Origin: Corynebacterium curieae
Lineage (GTDB): Bacteria > Actinomycetota > Actinomycetes > Mycobacteriales > Mycobacteriaceae
NCBI RefSeq assembly: GCF_027570035.1
Contig: NZ_JAKMUU010000006.1
Span: forward strand, 1 to 64,000
Direction of reading: 5' to 3'
DNA length: 64,000 nt
The position numbers and the translations under genes are program-made. Under the pieces are notes generated by a model. That model did no database searches. It was not told where the DNA came from and was given only the letters and a program-made list of their open reading frames with translations. This document shows, in pieces, positions 33,797 through 43,302 of this stretch. Within the stretch, counting starts at the first letter, position 1, and every line of letters starts with the position of its first letter.

Positions 33797-35005
33797 GTGC
33801 CCCAGCTTCCTGAGTTCTTTGCCACCCAGCACAACTTGCACGAATTGGCCGTAGTGGATGACGCCCCTTCCTCCACACTCTTCGCCGTAGAAGACGGAAC
33901 CACCCACCAGCGGTTGAGCGTGGAGATCTTTGCCCCGGGCACCACCGGCATGGTGGAAAAGTCCACCGCGTTGCACGGATTGCATCACCCAGCTATCGCA
34001 CCGCTGGTCGGCACGGGCACCACCGCAGACGACCAAGAATTCATCGTGCGCGAGGGTTTTTCCGGCACGCAGCTTTCGCAGCTGCCCAATAACCTCAGCC
34101 GCGAGGATGCCGTGGAGGTCTTCGGCCCGCTGGCGGGTGCGGTGGACTTTTTGGTTTCTCGCAATCAGGCGGATTTTGCGGTGCATGGGCTGAGGGAGGC
34201 CCGAGTGGGCGTCGATAAGCAACGCCAAATTTCGGTGCTGGCCGCGGCCGGCCCGTCTGGTGAGGAGCACGGCGATGCGGTAGCGGCATTTGAAGAGCTC
34301 GTCGCCCGCAAGTGCCCAGAGTATAAGCCCACCGGCAATGCGGGTAGTGCCAAGGATGTGGTGGCTGACCTGCGCCCGCAGCGCGAGTTTGATACCGCGC
34401 AGATTCCGCGCGTGCAGGAGCCGGAGCCGCGCCCACAGCAGCAATTCGCCCCACCGCAACAACAGCAACAACCGCAACCGCTGGCGATGGCACAGCCCAC
34501 GGCGCAGCAGCCGATGGCCCCGGCGCCGAAGAAAAAGGGCAAGGGCGGACTCATTGCGCTCATCTCTGTATTGGCAGTGGCCGCGATTGCTGCGGCGGCC
34601 GCGCTGTGGTTCTTCCTGTCCTACCCCAGCTGGAATGACAAGGAGCAAAACCTGGCGGATGCCTATCCAAACCTGGTGGGCTCGCGCAGCGGCCAGGACG
34701 GCTTCGATGGGGCAAAATGCTCGTCGCGCGATCCGGAAACTGGCCAGGAGGCAAAGATTTCCTGCGTGGGCGATGGGTTTAGCTATATCGTGACCTACTA
34801 CCCCAGCGTGGAGGAGCGCGACGCGATGCTTCCCGACGCCGAACCGGTCGAGCTTTCCAATGACCAATGCACCATCCAAAGCTTCGAGACTACTGCGGAT
34901 GTGCCTACCTATGTCATGGCCGTTGAAGGCACACAGTCCGCATTCTTGGTGTGGGGCGATAGGGCCGAGGATGAGCGACTGAACCTGCCGCTATGTGCCT
35001 CTTAA
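33797..35005 (+). CDS. pseudokinase-like membrane protein
   Basis: This protein has 402 aa. Residues about 1-190 read like a degraded serine/threonine kinase fold: TALHGLHHPAIAPLVGTG resembles the kinase helix C to strand 4-5 region and is followed by EFIVREGFSGTQL. No glycine loop, catalytic lysine, HRD or DFG motif is present. A Pro/Gln-rich linker (about 210-245) leads to one membrane span (about 255-280) and an extracellular domain with cysteines in GAKCSSRD, KISCVGDG, DQCTIQ and PLCAS. GTG 33797 has AAGGAA 9 nt upstream. It is divergent from clpC. I do not know a function; it may sense an outside signal and dock an inside partner. Confidence 0.7.
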   Translation: MPQLPEFFATQHNLHELAVVDDAPSSTLFAVEDGTTHQRLSVEIFAPGTTGMVEKSTALHGLHHPAIAPLVGTGTTADDQEFIVREGFSGTQLSQLPNNLSREDAVEVFGPLAGAVDFLVSRNQADFAVHGLREARVGVDKQRQISVLAAAGPSGEEHGDAVAAFEELVARKCPEYKPTGNAGSAKDVVADLRPQREFDTAQIPRVQEPEPRPQQQFAPPQQQQQPQPLAMAQPTAQQPMAPAPKKKGKGGLIALISVLAVAAIAAAAALWFFLSYPSWNDKEQNLADAYPNLVGSRSGQDGFDGAKCSSRDPETGQEAKISCVGDGFSYIVTYYPSVEERDAMLPDAEPVELSNDQCTIQSFETTADVPTYVMAVEGTQSAFLVWGDRAEDERLNLPLCAS

Positions 35006-35020
35006 CCGCGCCATAATTTC

Positions 35021-35047
35021 AGGCCCGCATGCCACGCGTGCGGGCCT
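35021..35047. terminator. hairpin between convergent genes
   Basis: AGGCCCGCA and TGCGGGCCT form a 9 bp stem with a 9 nt loop after the pseudokinase gene. The T tract is weak (CTCTTGC). Confidence 0.55.
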
Positions 35048-35064
35048 CTTGCATGCTCTGGTGG

Positions 35065-36486
35065 CTAGTTTGCGGATGGCACCCGCTTTAGGAATGGGGC
35101 AAGCACCACGACCACGATCGAGAGCACTCCAGCGAAAAGGAAGGCCCAGTGCGCACCGTGAGCGGTGGCGGCGGCCTCATTCATGCCTTGGGCGGCACCG
35201 GACTTGGTGCCGCGGGTGAGGAAGGTCATCAAAAAGGCGGTGCCGGCTGCGCCCGCCAGCTGCTGGAGGGTATTGAGGATGGCAGAACCGTGGGAATAGA
35301 GATCGTCCGGTAGGGAGGCCAGAGACGTCGTCATCAGCGGCGTCATCATGAGCGCAATGCCAAGGGCAAAGAGGACATGCATGCCAATGACCATCCATAC
35401 CGCGCTGTCCTGGCTAAGTAGGGTCATCAACCAAGTTCCTGCGGCGAATATCAGGGCGCCGGGGATCATGAGCGGGCGGGGTCCGTGGACATCATAAAGG
35501 CGGCCGACCAAAGGCGAGATGCCGCCTTGGAGCAATCCGCCAGGCATGACGACGAGCCCGGTAACCAAGGAGCTTACCGCCAGAGAGGTTTGCAGATAGA
35601 TGGGCAAAATATTGACCACGCCGAGCAGCAACCCGAACATGAGCAGCATGCCAAGTACCGCCACGGTGAAGTTCGGGACCGTAAACGGGCGCATGTCCAA
35701 AAGGGCACGGTTATCTTTGGCTAGGCGCAGTTGGCGGCGGGTAAATAGCGCTAGAGTCACCAAGCCAACCGCGAGGACGATGATGTCACCTACGCCATCG
35801 CCATCCAGCATGTTCTCGATGGAGGAAACAGCGTATACAAGCCCGCCAAAGCCGACGATGGACAAGATGACGGAAGGGAAATCCAGCGGGGTATCACGCT
35901 TATCGCCCACGTTGACTAGGCGGAAGTAGCCTGCGGCGCAGATGAGACCGAGCAACGGCACCATGGCCCAGAAAATGACATGCCAGGTAGAAACGCTCAA
36001 GATGACGCCACCTACCGTGGGGCCAAGCGCCGGGGCGACGGAAATGACCACGGAAATAATGCCCATGACGCTGCCGCGGCGCTGCGGCGGGACGAGGGTC
36101 ATGGCCACCGTCATCAGGGTGGGGATCATCAACGCTGTCCCGACAGCTTGAAAGACGCGCCCCGCGAGTAAGACACCGAAGGCGGGGGCAAGGGCAGCCA
36201 ACACGGTACCGGCTAGGAATACCCCAGACGAGGCCAGAAAGATCTGTCGGGTGGTGAACTTATCCATGAGAAAACCTGTGGTAGGGATGACCACGCCCAT
36301 GGTGAGCAGGAAACCGGTAAGCAGCCACTGCGCAGAGGTGGCTAGGATCCCATAGTCCGCCATGATGGTGGGCAGCGCCACCGAAAGTGCGGTCTCGTTC
36401 AGGATCATCACCATCGCACCAAGGACGAGGATGGTGAGGTTGATTTTTACCTCTGCGGAAATGTGGGGATCTGGTTTCTGAGACAC
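35065..36486 (-). CDS. MFS drug exporter (DHA2/EmrB type)
   Basis: This is a 473 aa major-facilitator exporter with about 14 membrane spans. ILNETALSVALPTI in span 1, QWLLTGFLLTMGVVIPTTGFLMDKF (motif A region) and the motif C segment APALGPTVGG are typical of the EmrB/QacA branch. Drug or toxic metabolite efflux is likely; the substrate is unknown. No regulator lies beside it. It is divergent from guaB1. The GTG start has TATCCT 6 nt upstream. Confidence 0.85.
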   Translation of the reverse strand: MSQKPDPHISAEVKINLTILVLGAMVMILNETALSVALPTIMADYGILATSAQWLLTGFLLTMGVVIPTTGFLMDKFTTRQIFLASSGVFLAGTVLAALAPAFGVLLAGRVFQAVGTALMIPTLMTVAMTLVPPQRRGSVMGIISVVISVAPALGPTVGGVILSVSTWHVIFWAMVPLLGLICAAGYFRLVNVGDKRDTPLDFPSVILSIVGFGGLVYAVSSIENMLDGDGVGDIIVLAVGLVTLALFTRRQLRLAKDNRALLDMRPFTVPNFTVAVLGMLLMFGLLLGVVNILPIYLQTSLAVSSLVTGLVVMPGGLLQGGISPLVGRLYDVHGPRPLMIPGALIFAAGTWLMTLLSQDSAVWMVIGMHVLFALGIALMMTPLMTTSLASLPDDLYSHGSAILNTLQQLAGAAGTAFLMTFLTRGTKSGAAQGMNEAAATAHGAHWAFLFAGVLSIVVVVLAPFLKRVPSAN

Positions 36487-36492
36487 CCAGAC

Positions 36493-36498
36493 AGGATA
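36493..36498 (-). promoter_or_regulatory. MFS gene -10 hexamer (leaderless type)
   Basis: TATCCT on the minus strand ends 6 nt before the GTG at 36486. Confidence 0.35.
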
Positions 36499-36530
36499 CT
36501 GAGGCCTCGGGTATGGGGAAAGTCGGGGAG

Positions 36531-36536
36531 TATAAT
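36531..36536 (+). promoter_or_regulatory. guaB1 -10 hexamer
   Basis: A consensus TATAAT lies 61 nt before the guaB1 start, giving a leader of about 55 nt that holds AGAGAGG. A small CGCGCGGTG/ATTCCGCGC inverted repeat lies in the leader. No clear -35 is seen. Confidence 0.5.
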
Positions 36537-36561
36537 TTTAGTGTCTTCATTCGCGCGGTGA

Positions 36562-38034
<1,473 letters not shown>

Positions 38035-38046
38035 CAGGCTGCATGC

Positions 38047-38052
38047 TACGTT
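38047..38052 (+). promoter_or_regulatory. crtB -10 hexamer (leaderless type)
   Basis: TACGTT ends 7 nt before the crtB ATG. TTGACA occurs twice nearby (38031-38036 and 38051-38056), but neither is spaced as a -35 for this hexamer. Confidence 0.3.
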
Positions 38053-38059
38053 GACAGAT

Positions 38060-38935
38060 ATGTTGACTCGCTATGACCACGCGGCCTCCCGCGCGGCCGC
38101 GCAGGTTATGGGGCAGTACTCCACCAGTTTCTCACTGGCCACGCGGCTTCTGCGCGGGCGGGTGCGCGCCGATATCCGCCACCTATACGCGGTGGTGCGC
38201 ATTGCAGATGAGCTTGTCGACGGCGCCGCTGCCCAAGCCCACACCGACCCCGCCGCCGCATTGGATGCCTACGAAAAGACCATCCTGGCTGCACCGCAGC
38301 AGCGACTGCACACGGATCCCGTGGTGCACGCTTATGCGCTTACCGCTCGTCGCTGCGGTTTCCAGCGCGAGCACCTTGCTGCATTCTTTCGCTCCATGCG
38401 CGCTGACCTTAATCAGCACGAATATTCCACGTCGGAGCTGCAGGACTATATTTACGGCTCGGCGGAAGTAATTGGGCTTTTGTGCCTGCAGATCTTCTTG
38501 GCCGAAGAAAACGTCTCCGCTGCCGACCGCGCCGCCATGGAGCGTGGTGCCCGCGCGCTGGGGTCAGCCTTTCAGAAGATTAATTTCCTTCGTGACCTTG
38601 GCGAAGACAGCTCAACTTTGGGTCGCACCTATTTTCAGCAAGCACCATCCGGGCACATAGATGAGGCCACCAAGTCCACGCTCATCGCGGAAATACGCCA
38701 AGAGCTCGCTACCGCCGCGCTCACCATCGACTTGCTGCCGGCCTCTGCGCGGGTGGGTGTGAGCGCGGCGGCGGATATCTTTGCCGAGCTCACCAATCGC
38801 CTTGCCGCCACCCCGGCTACGGACCTTGCCACCTCACGCGTATCCGTGCCGAACCACACCAAGGCTTGGCTAGCAGCCCGCGCAGTACGACGCCGCGGAC
38901 ACAGCAGCCAAACCCCACACCCAGCCGGAGATTAA
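38060..38935 (+). CDS. crtB: phytoene synthase
   Basis: CrtB joins two geranylgeranyl diphosphates to phytoene. The 291 aa protein has SFSLATRLL near the start, the first Asp-rich site in RIADELVDG, the QDYIYGSAEVIGLL helix and the second Asp-rich site NFLRDLGEDSSTLGRTYF. The ATG at 38060 is chosen; the longer frame runs back into guaB1. It lies 25 nt after guaB1 and 10 nt before crtI. The usual corynebacterial partners crtE, crtEb and crtYe/f are not present in the window. Confidence 0.93.
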   Translation: MLTRYDHAASRAAAQVMGQYSTSFSLATRLLRGRVRADIRHLYAVVRIADELVDGAAAQAHTDPAAALDAYEKTILAAPQQRLHTDPVVHAYALTARRCGFQREHLAAFFRSMRADLNQHEYSTSELQDYIYGSAEVIGLLCLQIFLAEENVSAADRAAMERGARALGSAFQKINFLRDLGEDSSTLGRTYFQQAPSGHIDEATKSTLIAEIRQELATAALTIDLLPASARVGVSAAADIFAELTNRLAATPATDLATSRVSVPNHTKAWLAARAVRRRGHSSQTPHPAGD

Positions 38936-38945
38936 GGAGAACGTC

Positions 38946-40475
38946 ATGCACGCCGTCGTCATTGGAGCCGGCATCGCCGGTCTCGCCACCGCCGCTTTGC
39001 TCGGCCGCGAGGGCTACGAGGTCACCGTCGTGGATTCGCTGGATGAGGTAGGCGGGCGTGCCGGCAGCTTCGAGGAAGCCGGCTTCCGGTGGGACACCGG
39101 CCCGTCTTGGTACCTGATGCCAGAGGCCTTCGACCACTTCTTTGCGCTCTGCGGCACCTCCACCGAGGCGGAGCTGCATCTAGTGGACCTCTCCCCCGCC
39201 TACCGCGTATTTCACGGCGATGCGCCGGTGGACGTGCGCTCCGGCATCGAAGAAGTCACCGCTCTTTTCGAGTCACTCGAGCCCGGCGCGGGAGAAAAGG
39301 TGCGCGAGTATTTGGTGCAGGCCAGCGATACCTATGACATGGCACTCAAGCACTTCCTCTACACCACCTTCTCCGCGCCGCTAAACTTGGTGCACCGCGA
39401 TATCCGCAGCCGGCTTTCCCAGCTGGTGGCGTTGCTTACGGCGAACCTAAAGCAGCATGTGGGCCGGACGTTTTCTGATGCCCGCCTGCGCCAAATCTTG
39501 AGCTACCCGGCGGTCTTTTTGTCCTCCGAGCCGGCCGCCGCCCCAGCCCTGTATTCCCTGATGAGCCATACCGACTTGGTGGAGGGCGTTCGCTACCCGC
39601 AGGGTGGGTTCGCGGCCGTGGTCCAGGCCATCTACCGCCAGGCACAGAAATTCGGCGCCACCTTCCGCTTGGGCGAGGAGGTTACTTCCATCAAGGTCGC
39701 CAATCGTCAGGTCACAGGCGTGCGCACGAATAAGGGCGCTATCCACGCCGATATTGTGGTGTCGGCGGCGGACTTGCACCACACCGAGACCCAATTATTG
39801 CCACCACAGCTGCGCACCTACCCGGAGCGCTACTGGGGCCGGCGCAATCCGGGCTTGGGCACGGTGCTCATTCTGGCCGGGGTGAAAGGCGAGCTGCCCG
39901 AGCTAGCGCACCATACGTTGTTCTTTAGCGAGGACTGGGATCCGGATTTCCGCGCCGTCTATTCCGGTCCGGAGCCCACCCGACCGTTGGGGGCCTCCGA
40001 GTCCATCTACGTCTCGAAGACTTCCGCCACCGATCCAGACGTAGCCCCCGAGGGACACGAAAACCTCTTTATCCTTGTGCCGGTGCCGGCCACAGAGGCA
40101 CCCGGGTTTGGAAATACCTACCACGGCGAGGAATCCAGCCGCGTTGCCGCGATTGCCGACGCCGCCCTTAACCACATCGCAGCCACGGCCGGGGTGCCAG
40201 ATTTGGTTGAAAGGGTCGTCGTCAAGCGCACGCTCGGCCCGGCCGATTTTGCCGAGCGCTACCATGCCTGGTCGGCCGGATCCATTGGACCCGCGCACAC
40301 GCTGCGGCAATCGGCGTTTCTGCGCGGCCGCAACGCCTCGCGCAAGGTAGGCGGGCTCTACTACGCAGGAGCCACCACCGTGCCGGGCGTAGGCGCGCCA
40401 ATGTGCCTGATTTCTGCCGAGAACATTATTAAGCGCCTGCGCGGCGATAAATCCGCCGGCCCGCTTGTGCGATAG
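38946..40475 (+). CDS. crtI: phytoene desaturase
   Basis: CrtI desaturates phytoene, in most bacteria in four steps to lycopene, using FAD. The 509 aa protein opens with the dinucleotide motif VVIGAGIAGLATAALLGREGYEV followed by DEVGGRAGSF, and ends with GLYYAGATTVPGVGAPMCLISAENI, the bacterial desaturase signature. AAGGAG lies 6-7 nt before the ATG. With crtB it forms a two-gene unit; the end product depends on enzymes elsewhere. Its end is 5 nt from the convergent lipoprotein gene. Confidence 0.93.
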   Translation: MHAVVIGAGIAGLATAALLGREGYEVTVVDSLDEVGGRAGSFEEAGFRWDTGPSWYLMPEAFDHFFALCGTSTEAELHLVDLSPAYRVFHGDAPVDVRSGIEEVTALFESLEPGAGEKVREYLVQASDTYDMALKHFLYTTFSAPLNLVHRDIRSRLSQLVALLTANLKQHVGRTFSDARLRQILSYPAVFLSSEPAAAPALYSLMSHTDLVEGVRYPQGGFAAVVQAIYRQAQKFGATFRLGEEVTSIKVANRQVTGVRTNKGAIHADIVVSAADLHHTETQLLPPQLRTYPERYWGRRNPGLGTVLILAGVKGELPELAHHTLFFSEDWDPDFRAVYSGPEPTRPLGASESIYVSKTSATDPDVAPEGHENLFILVPVPATEAPGFGNTYHGEESSRVAAIADAALNHIAATAGVPDLVERVVVKRTLGPADFAERYHAWSAGSIGPAHTLRQSAFLRGRNASRKVGGLYYAGATTVPGVGAPMCLISAENIIKRLRGDKSAGPLVR

Positions 40476-40480
40476 ATGCT

Positions 40481-41404
40481 CTAGGTATCCAGCAAAACTA
40501 CGCGTCCGCTCCCGCTCATGTCTAAGCATTTGGGCAGGCGGTTTTCAGGCTCTGCATCGTTTAAAAATTTCGGCGCAGAGACATCGCACTGCCAGCCATC
40601 GACTCTGAGGAAGCCACGGGTATTCATTTCCTCCGGCTTAAATTCGTGGTGCACATAGCTATCCACTACCTGCATAGCTTTGGTGCAGTTCGTACCATCA
40701 ACTTGGACGTAGACGTTCTTCCGTCCCCATTTGGTATCCATCTGCTCACAGATTGTGCCCATTCTTGCAGAGCCGTTGGAATCGGGCTTAGGCGGGAAGT
40801 TATCCGCATAGTACTGACCGTTATCTTTTACGGTGAAATGATGCCCCTTTGCCGTGACCGTGAACTCGTCCGAGTTTGGGGCCTCGAAGGTAACGCCTTC
40901 AATTTCAACCTTCTCCCCTGCCTTGAGCTGTTTCGCTGGGGTCGTATCGCCTGGCTCCACCACAGCTGAGGGGAAGAACCCCGCGCCCTTATTAAAACTG
41001 ACCATATTCGCCTCCCACTGCGGCTGGTCTGGATCTGGAAGTAGCGGTGGATCTGCAAATTGTACGTTGCACCACGGGCCTTCGGCCTGCTTATTGAATG
41101 AGCACCGAACCTTTTTATCGGGACTTTCAACTCCCCATGCGTCTAATTGCGCGTGTTCGGGATCTTTCGCCAGAAAATCCTTGGCCGAGCGCATCTTGAG
41201 ACCGGACGAGTCCGCGTTCTTTTCTGACTTGGTAGTATCCTGCGCTGTGGTCTCTGGAGAAGAGGTTTCTGCCGATCTGGCTGCGGAGTTTTCGGTCATC
41301 TGCGGCCGAAATCGAGGTGCTTCCTCGTGACTATCATCCGTGGAACACGACGCAAGTCCGGCAGCCAGCAAAGGTAGAGCGAGGAGAGAGAAAAATCTTT
41401 TCAT
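40481..41404 (-). CDS. secreted lipoprotein of unknown function
   Basis: This 307 aa protein (from MKRFFSLL) has a lipoprotein signal with lipobox GLASC (cysteine near residue 20). A Ser/Thr/Glu-rich linker (about 30-70) is followed by a globular outer domain with several cysteines (VRCSFN, WCNVQF, TICEQM, NCTKAM, WQCDVS, KCLDM). It follows lysS on the same strand but after a terminator. An ATG three codons earlier (MRGMKRF) is possible. No family was recognised. Confidence 0.72.
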   Translation of the reverse strand: MKRFFSLLALPLLAAGLASCSTDDSHEEAPRFRPQMTENSAARSAETSSPETTAQDTTKSEKNADSSGLKMRSAKDFLAKDPEHAQLDAWGVESPDKKVRCSFNKQAEGPWCNVQFADPPLLPDPDQPQWEANMVSFNKGAGFFPSAVVEPGDTTPAKQLKAGEKVEIEGVTFEAPNSDEFTVTAKGHHFTVKDNGQYYADNFPPKPDSNGSARMGTICEQMDTKWGRKNVYVQVDGTNCTKAMQVVDSYVHHEFKPEEMNTRGFLRVDGWQCDVSAPKFLNDAEPENRLPKCLDMSGSGRVVLLDT

Positions 41405-41477
41405 GCCCCGCATTTTTCCATGTGGCGGGGTATCGCGCTGGACTTCCGGGACGCGGGTGTAGGCATGAACGCCGGCA

Positions 41478-41514
41478 CGAAATAGCAAAGCCGCCAGCCA
41501 CGCGGGCTGACGGC
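41478..41514 (-). terminator. lysS rho-independent terminator
   Basis: On the minus strand GCCGTCAGCC and GGCTGGCGGC form a 10 bp stem (one G-U pair) with a 5 nt loop, followed by TTTGCTATTT. Confidence 0.75.
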
Positions 41515-41534
41515 CAGCGATGAGCCGCTGTGGG

Positions 41535-43112
41535 CTACTTTTGTTCCGGCTTAACCAGCGGGAAAAGCACGGTTTCGCGGATGCCCAGGCCGGTCAGGGC
41601 CATCAACAGGCGGTCCATGCCCATGCCGGTGCCGGCTGTAGGAGGCATGCCCTGCTCCATGGCAGCAAGGAAGTCCTCATCCAGCACCATGGCTTCGTCA
41701 TCGCCACCGGCGGCCAGGCGGGCCTGATCCTCAAAGCGCTCGCGCTGGATAACAGGATCCACCAGCTCGGAGTAGCCGGTTGCCAGCTCGAAGCCGCGTA
41801 CGTAGAGGTCCCACTTCTCGGTCACGCCCGGCTCGGAGCGGTGCTGACGGGTCAACGGGGAAGTCTCAACTGGGAAGTTCTTGACAAAGATGGGGCCTTC
41901 CAGCTGGTCCTCGCACAGGACCTCCCAGATTTCCTCCACCAGCTTGCCGTGGCCCCAGCCGCCGTCCTTCGGGACGTCGAGCCCGATGGCATCGGCAATG
42001 CCCTTGAGCGTATCGATGTCGGTATCGATGGTGACCTCCGGTTGTCCCGGGAATTTGCGCTGCAGGGCCTCGTTCAGGGAAGGATACATCTCGATCTCGG
42101 GCCATTCTTCGCCGCCGAAGTCGAACTCGGTGCCATCCGCAAGAGTCACGGTGGTCGAGCCAAAGACATCGCGGGCTACGGCCTGGATGGACTCGCGCGT
42201 CATGCGCGCACAATCGTTGTAATCGCCCCACGCAGCGTAGGTCTCCAGCATGGCGAACTCTGGCGAGTGGGAGCGGTCCACGCCCTCATTGCGGAAGTTG
42301 CGGTTGATTTCAAAGACGCGGTCAATGCCGCCGACGACGGCGCGCTTCAAGTACAGCTCTGGGGCGATGCGCAGGTAGAGGTCAATATCCAGCGCATTGG
42401 AATGGGTGATAAACGGGCGAGCGGCCGCGCCACCGTGCAGGGTCTGCAGCATCGGGGTTTCGATCTCTACAAAGTCCTGGCTTTCCAGGTAGTTGCGCAG
42501 CGCGCGCATGACCTTCACGCGGATCATGGCGTTCTTGCGGGCATCTTCGCGGATAATGAGATCGTTATAGCGCTGGCGTACGCGGGTATCTTCTGCCATT
42601 TCGGCGAAGGAAACCGGCAGCGGGCGCAGAGACTTAGCAGCCATGGTCCACTCGGAGACCATAATCGACAACTCACCGCGGCGGGAGGAAATGACGCGGC
42701 CGCGCACGGAGATGAAATCGCCCAAGTCCACGTCGGCCTTCCAAGCGTCGAGGCGCTCTTTGCCTACCTCCGCTAGGGAAAGCATGGCCTGCACCTGGGT
42801 GCCATCGCCATCCTGCAGGGTGGCAAAGCACAACTTGCCGGTATTGCGCATAAAGATAAGGCGGCCGGCAATCGCGTGGGTAACCTCGGTTTCCTCACCA
42901 GCGGCCAGGTAGGTCACGCCCTCCTCATTGCCCGGCTCTTCGCCTTCGGCCACTACGCGGAAATCATGGCGCAAATCCTTTAGGGAGATGGTGCGCTCAA
43001 CGGTTACCGGGTAGGCCTCAACGCCGGATTCCAGCAGGCGATCGCGCTTCTCACGGCGGATGCGCAGCTGCTCAGGGACATCATTTACTTCAGTATTCTT
43101 CTGCTCGCTCAC
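41535..43112 (-). CDS. lysS: lysyl-tRNA synthetase, class II
   Basis: This class IIb synthetase of 525 aa charges tRNA-Lys. The N-terminal OB-fold anticodon domain (about 60-175, with [13 protein letters not shown]) precedes the catalytic core. The core has motif 2 [24 protein letters not shown] and motif 3 [15 protein letters not shown]. The GTG start lacks a Shine-Dalgarno. It is divergent from phoX with a 190 nt gap. Confidence 0.95.
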   Translation of the reverse strand: MSEQKNTEVNDVPEQLRIRREKRDRLLESGVEAYPVTVERTISLKDLRHDFRVVAEGEEPGNEEGVTYLAAGEETEVTHAIAGRLIFMRNTGKLCFATLQDGDGTQVQAMLSLAEVGKERLDAWKADVDLGDFISVRGRVISSRRGELSIMVSEWTMAAKSLRPLPVSFAEMAEDTRVRQRYNDLIIREDARKNAMIRVKVMRALRNYLESQDFVEIETPMLQTLHGGAAARPFITHSNALDIDLYLRIAPELYLKRAVVGGIDRVFEINRNFRNEGVDRSHSPEFAMLETYAAWGDYNDCARMTRESIQAVARDVFGSTTVTLADGTEFDFGGEEWPEIEMYPSLNEALQRKFPGQPEVTIDTDIDTLKGIADAIGLDVPKDGGWGHGKLVEEIWEVLCEDQLEGPIFVKNFPVETSPLTRQHRSEPGVTEKWDLYVRGFELATGYSELVDPVIQRERFEDQARLAAGGDDEAMVLDEDFLAAMEQGMPPTAGTGMGMDRLLMALTGLGIRETVLFPLVKPEQK

Positions 43113-43182
43113 GTTAGCCTAGGGTAGTCGATCCCCACTGCAGCACGCGATTTAGCCCATTCCGCCCCTACCCCGGGAAAGA

Positions 43183-43201
43183 TTTACACATAGTTCACTT
43201 C
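43183..43201 (-). promoter_or_regulatory. PhoR-like direct repeat upstream of phoX
   Basis: On the minus strand GAAGTGAA and TGTGTAAA are separated by 3 nt, giving two 8-mers on the 11 nt repeat reported for C. glutamicum PhoR sites (about CCTGTGAA-N3-CCTGTGAA). A TATAAA-like -10 lies at 43245-43250. The position suits activation of phoX. Confidence 0.4.
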
Positions 43202-43302
43202 ACCGTCATCTCGAGGCCAACGCACAGTTACTGAAATCCCCTTATATAAATGGCTGACCCCATGTCTTATCAATATTTTCGAACTCCTTTGGAGCAGTAA
43301 TA

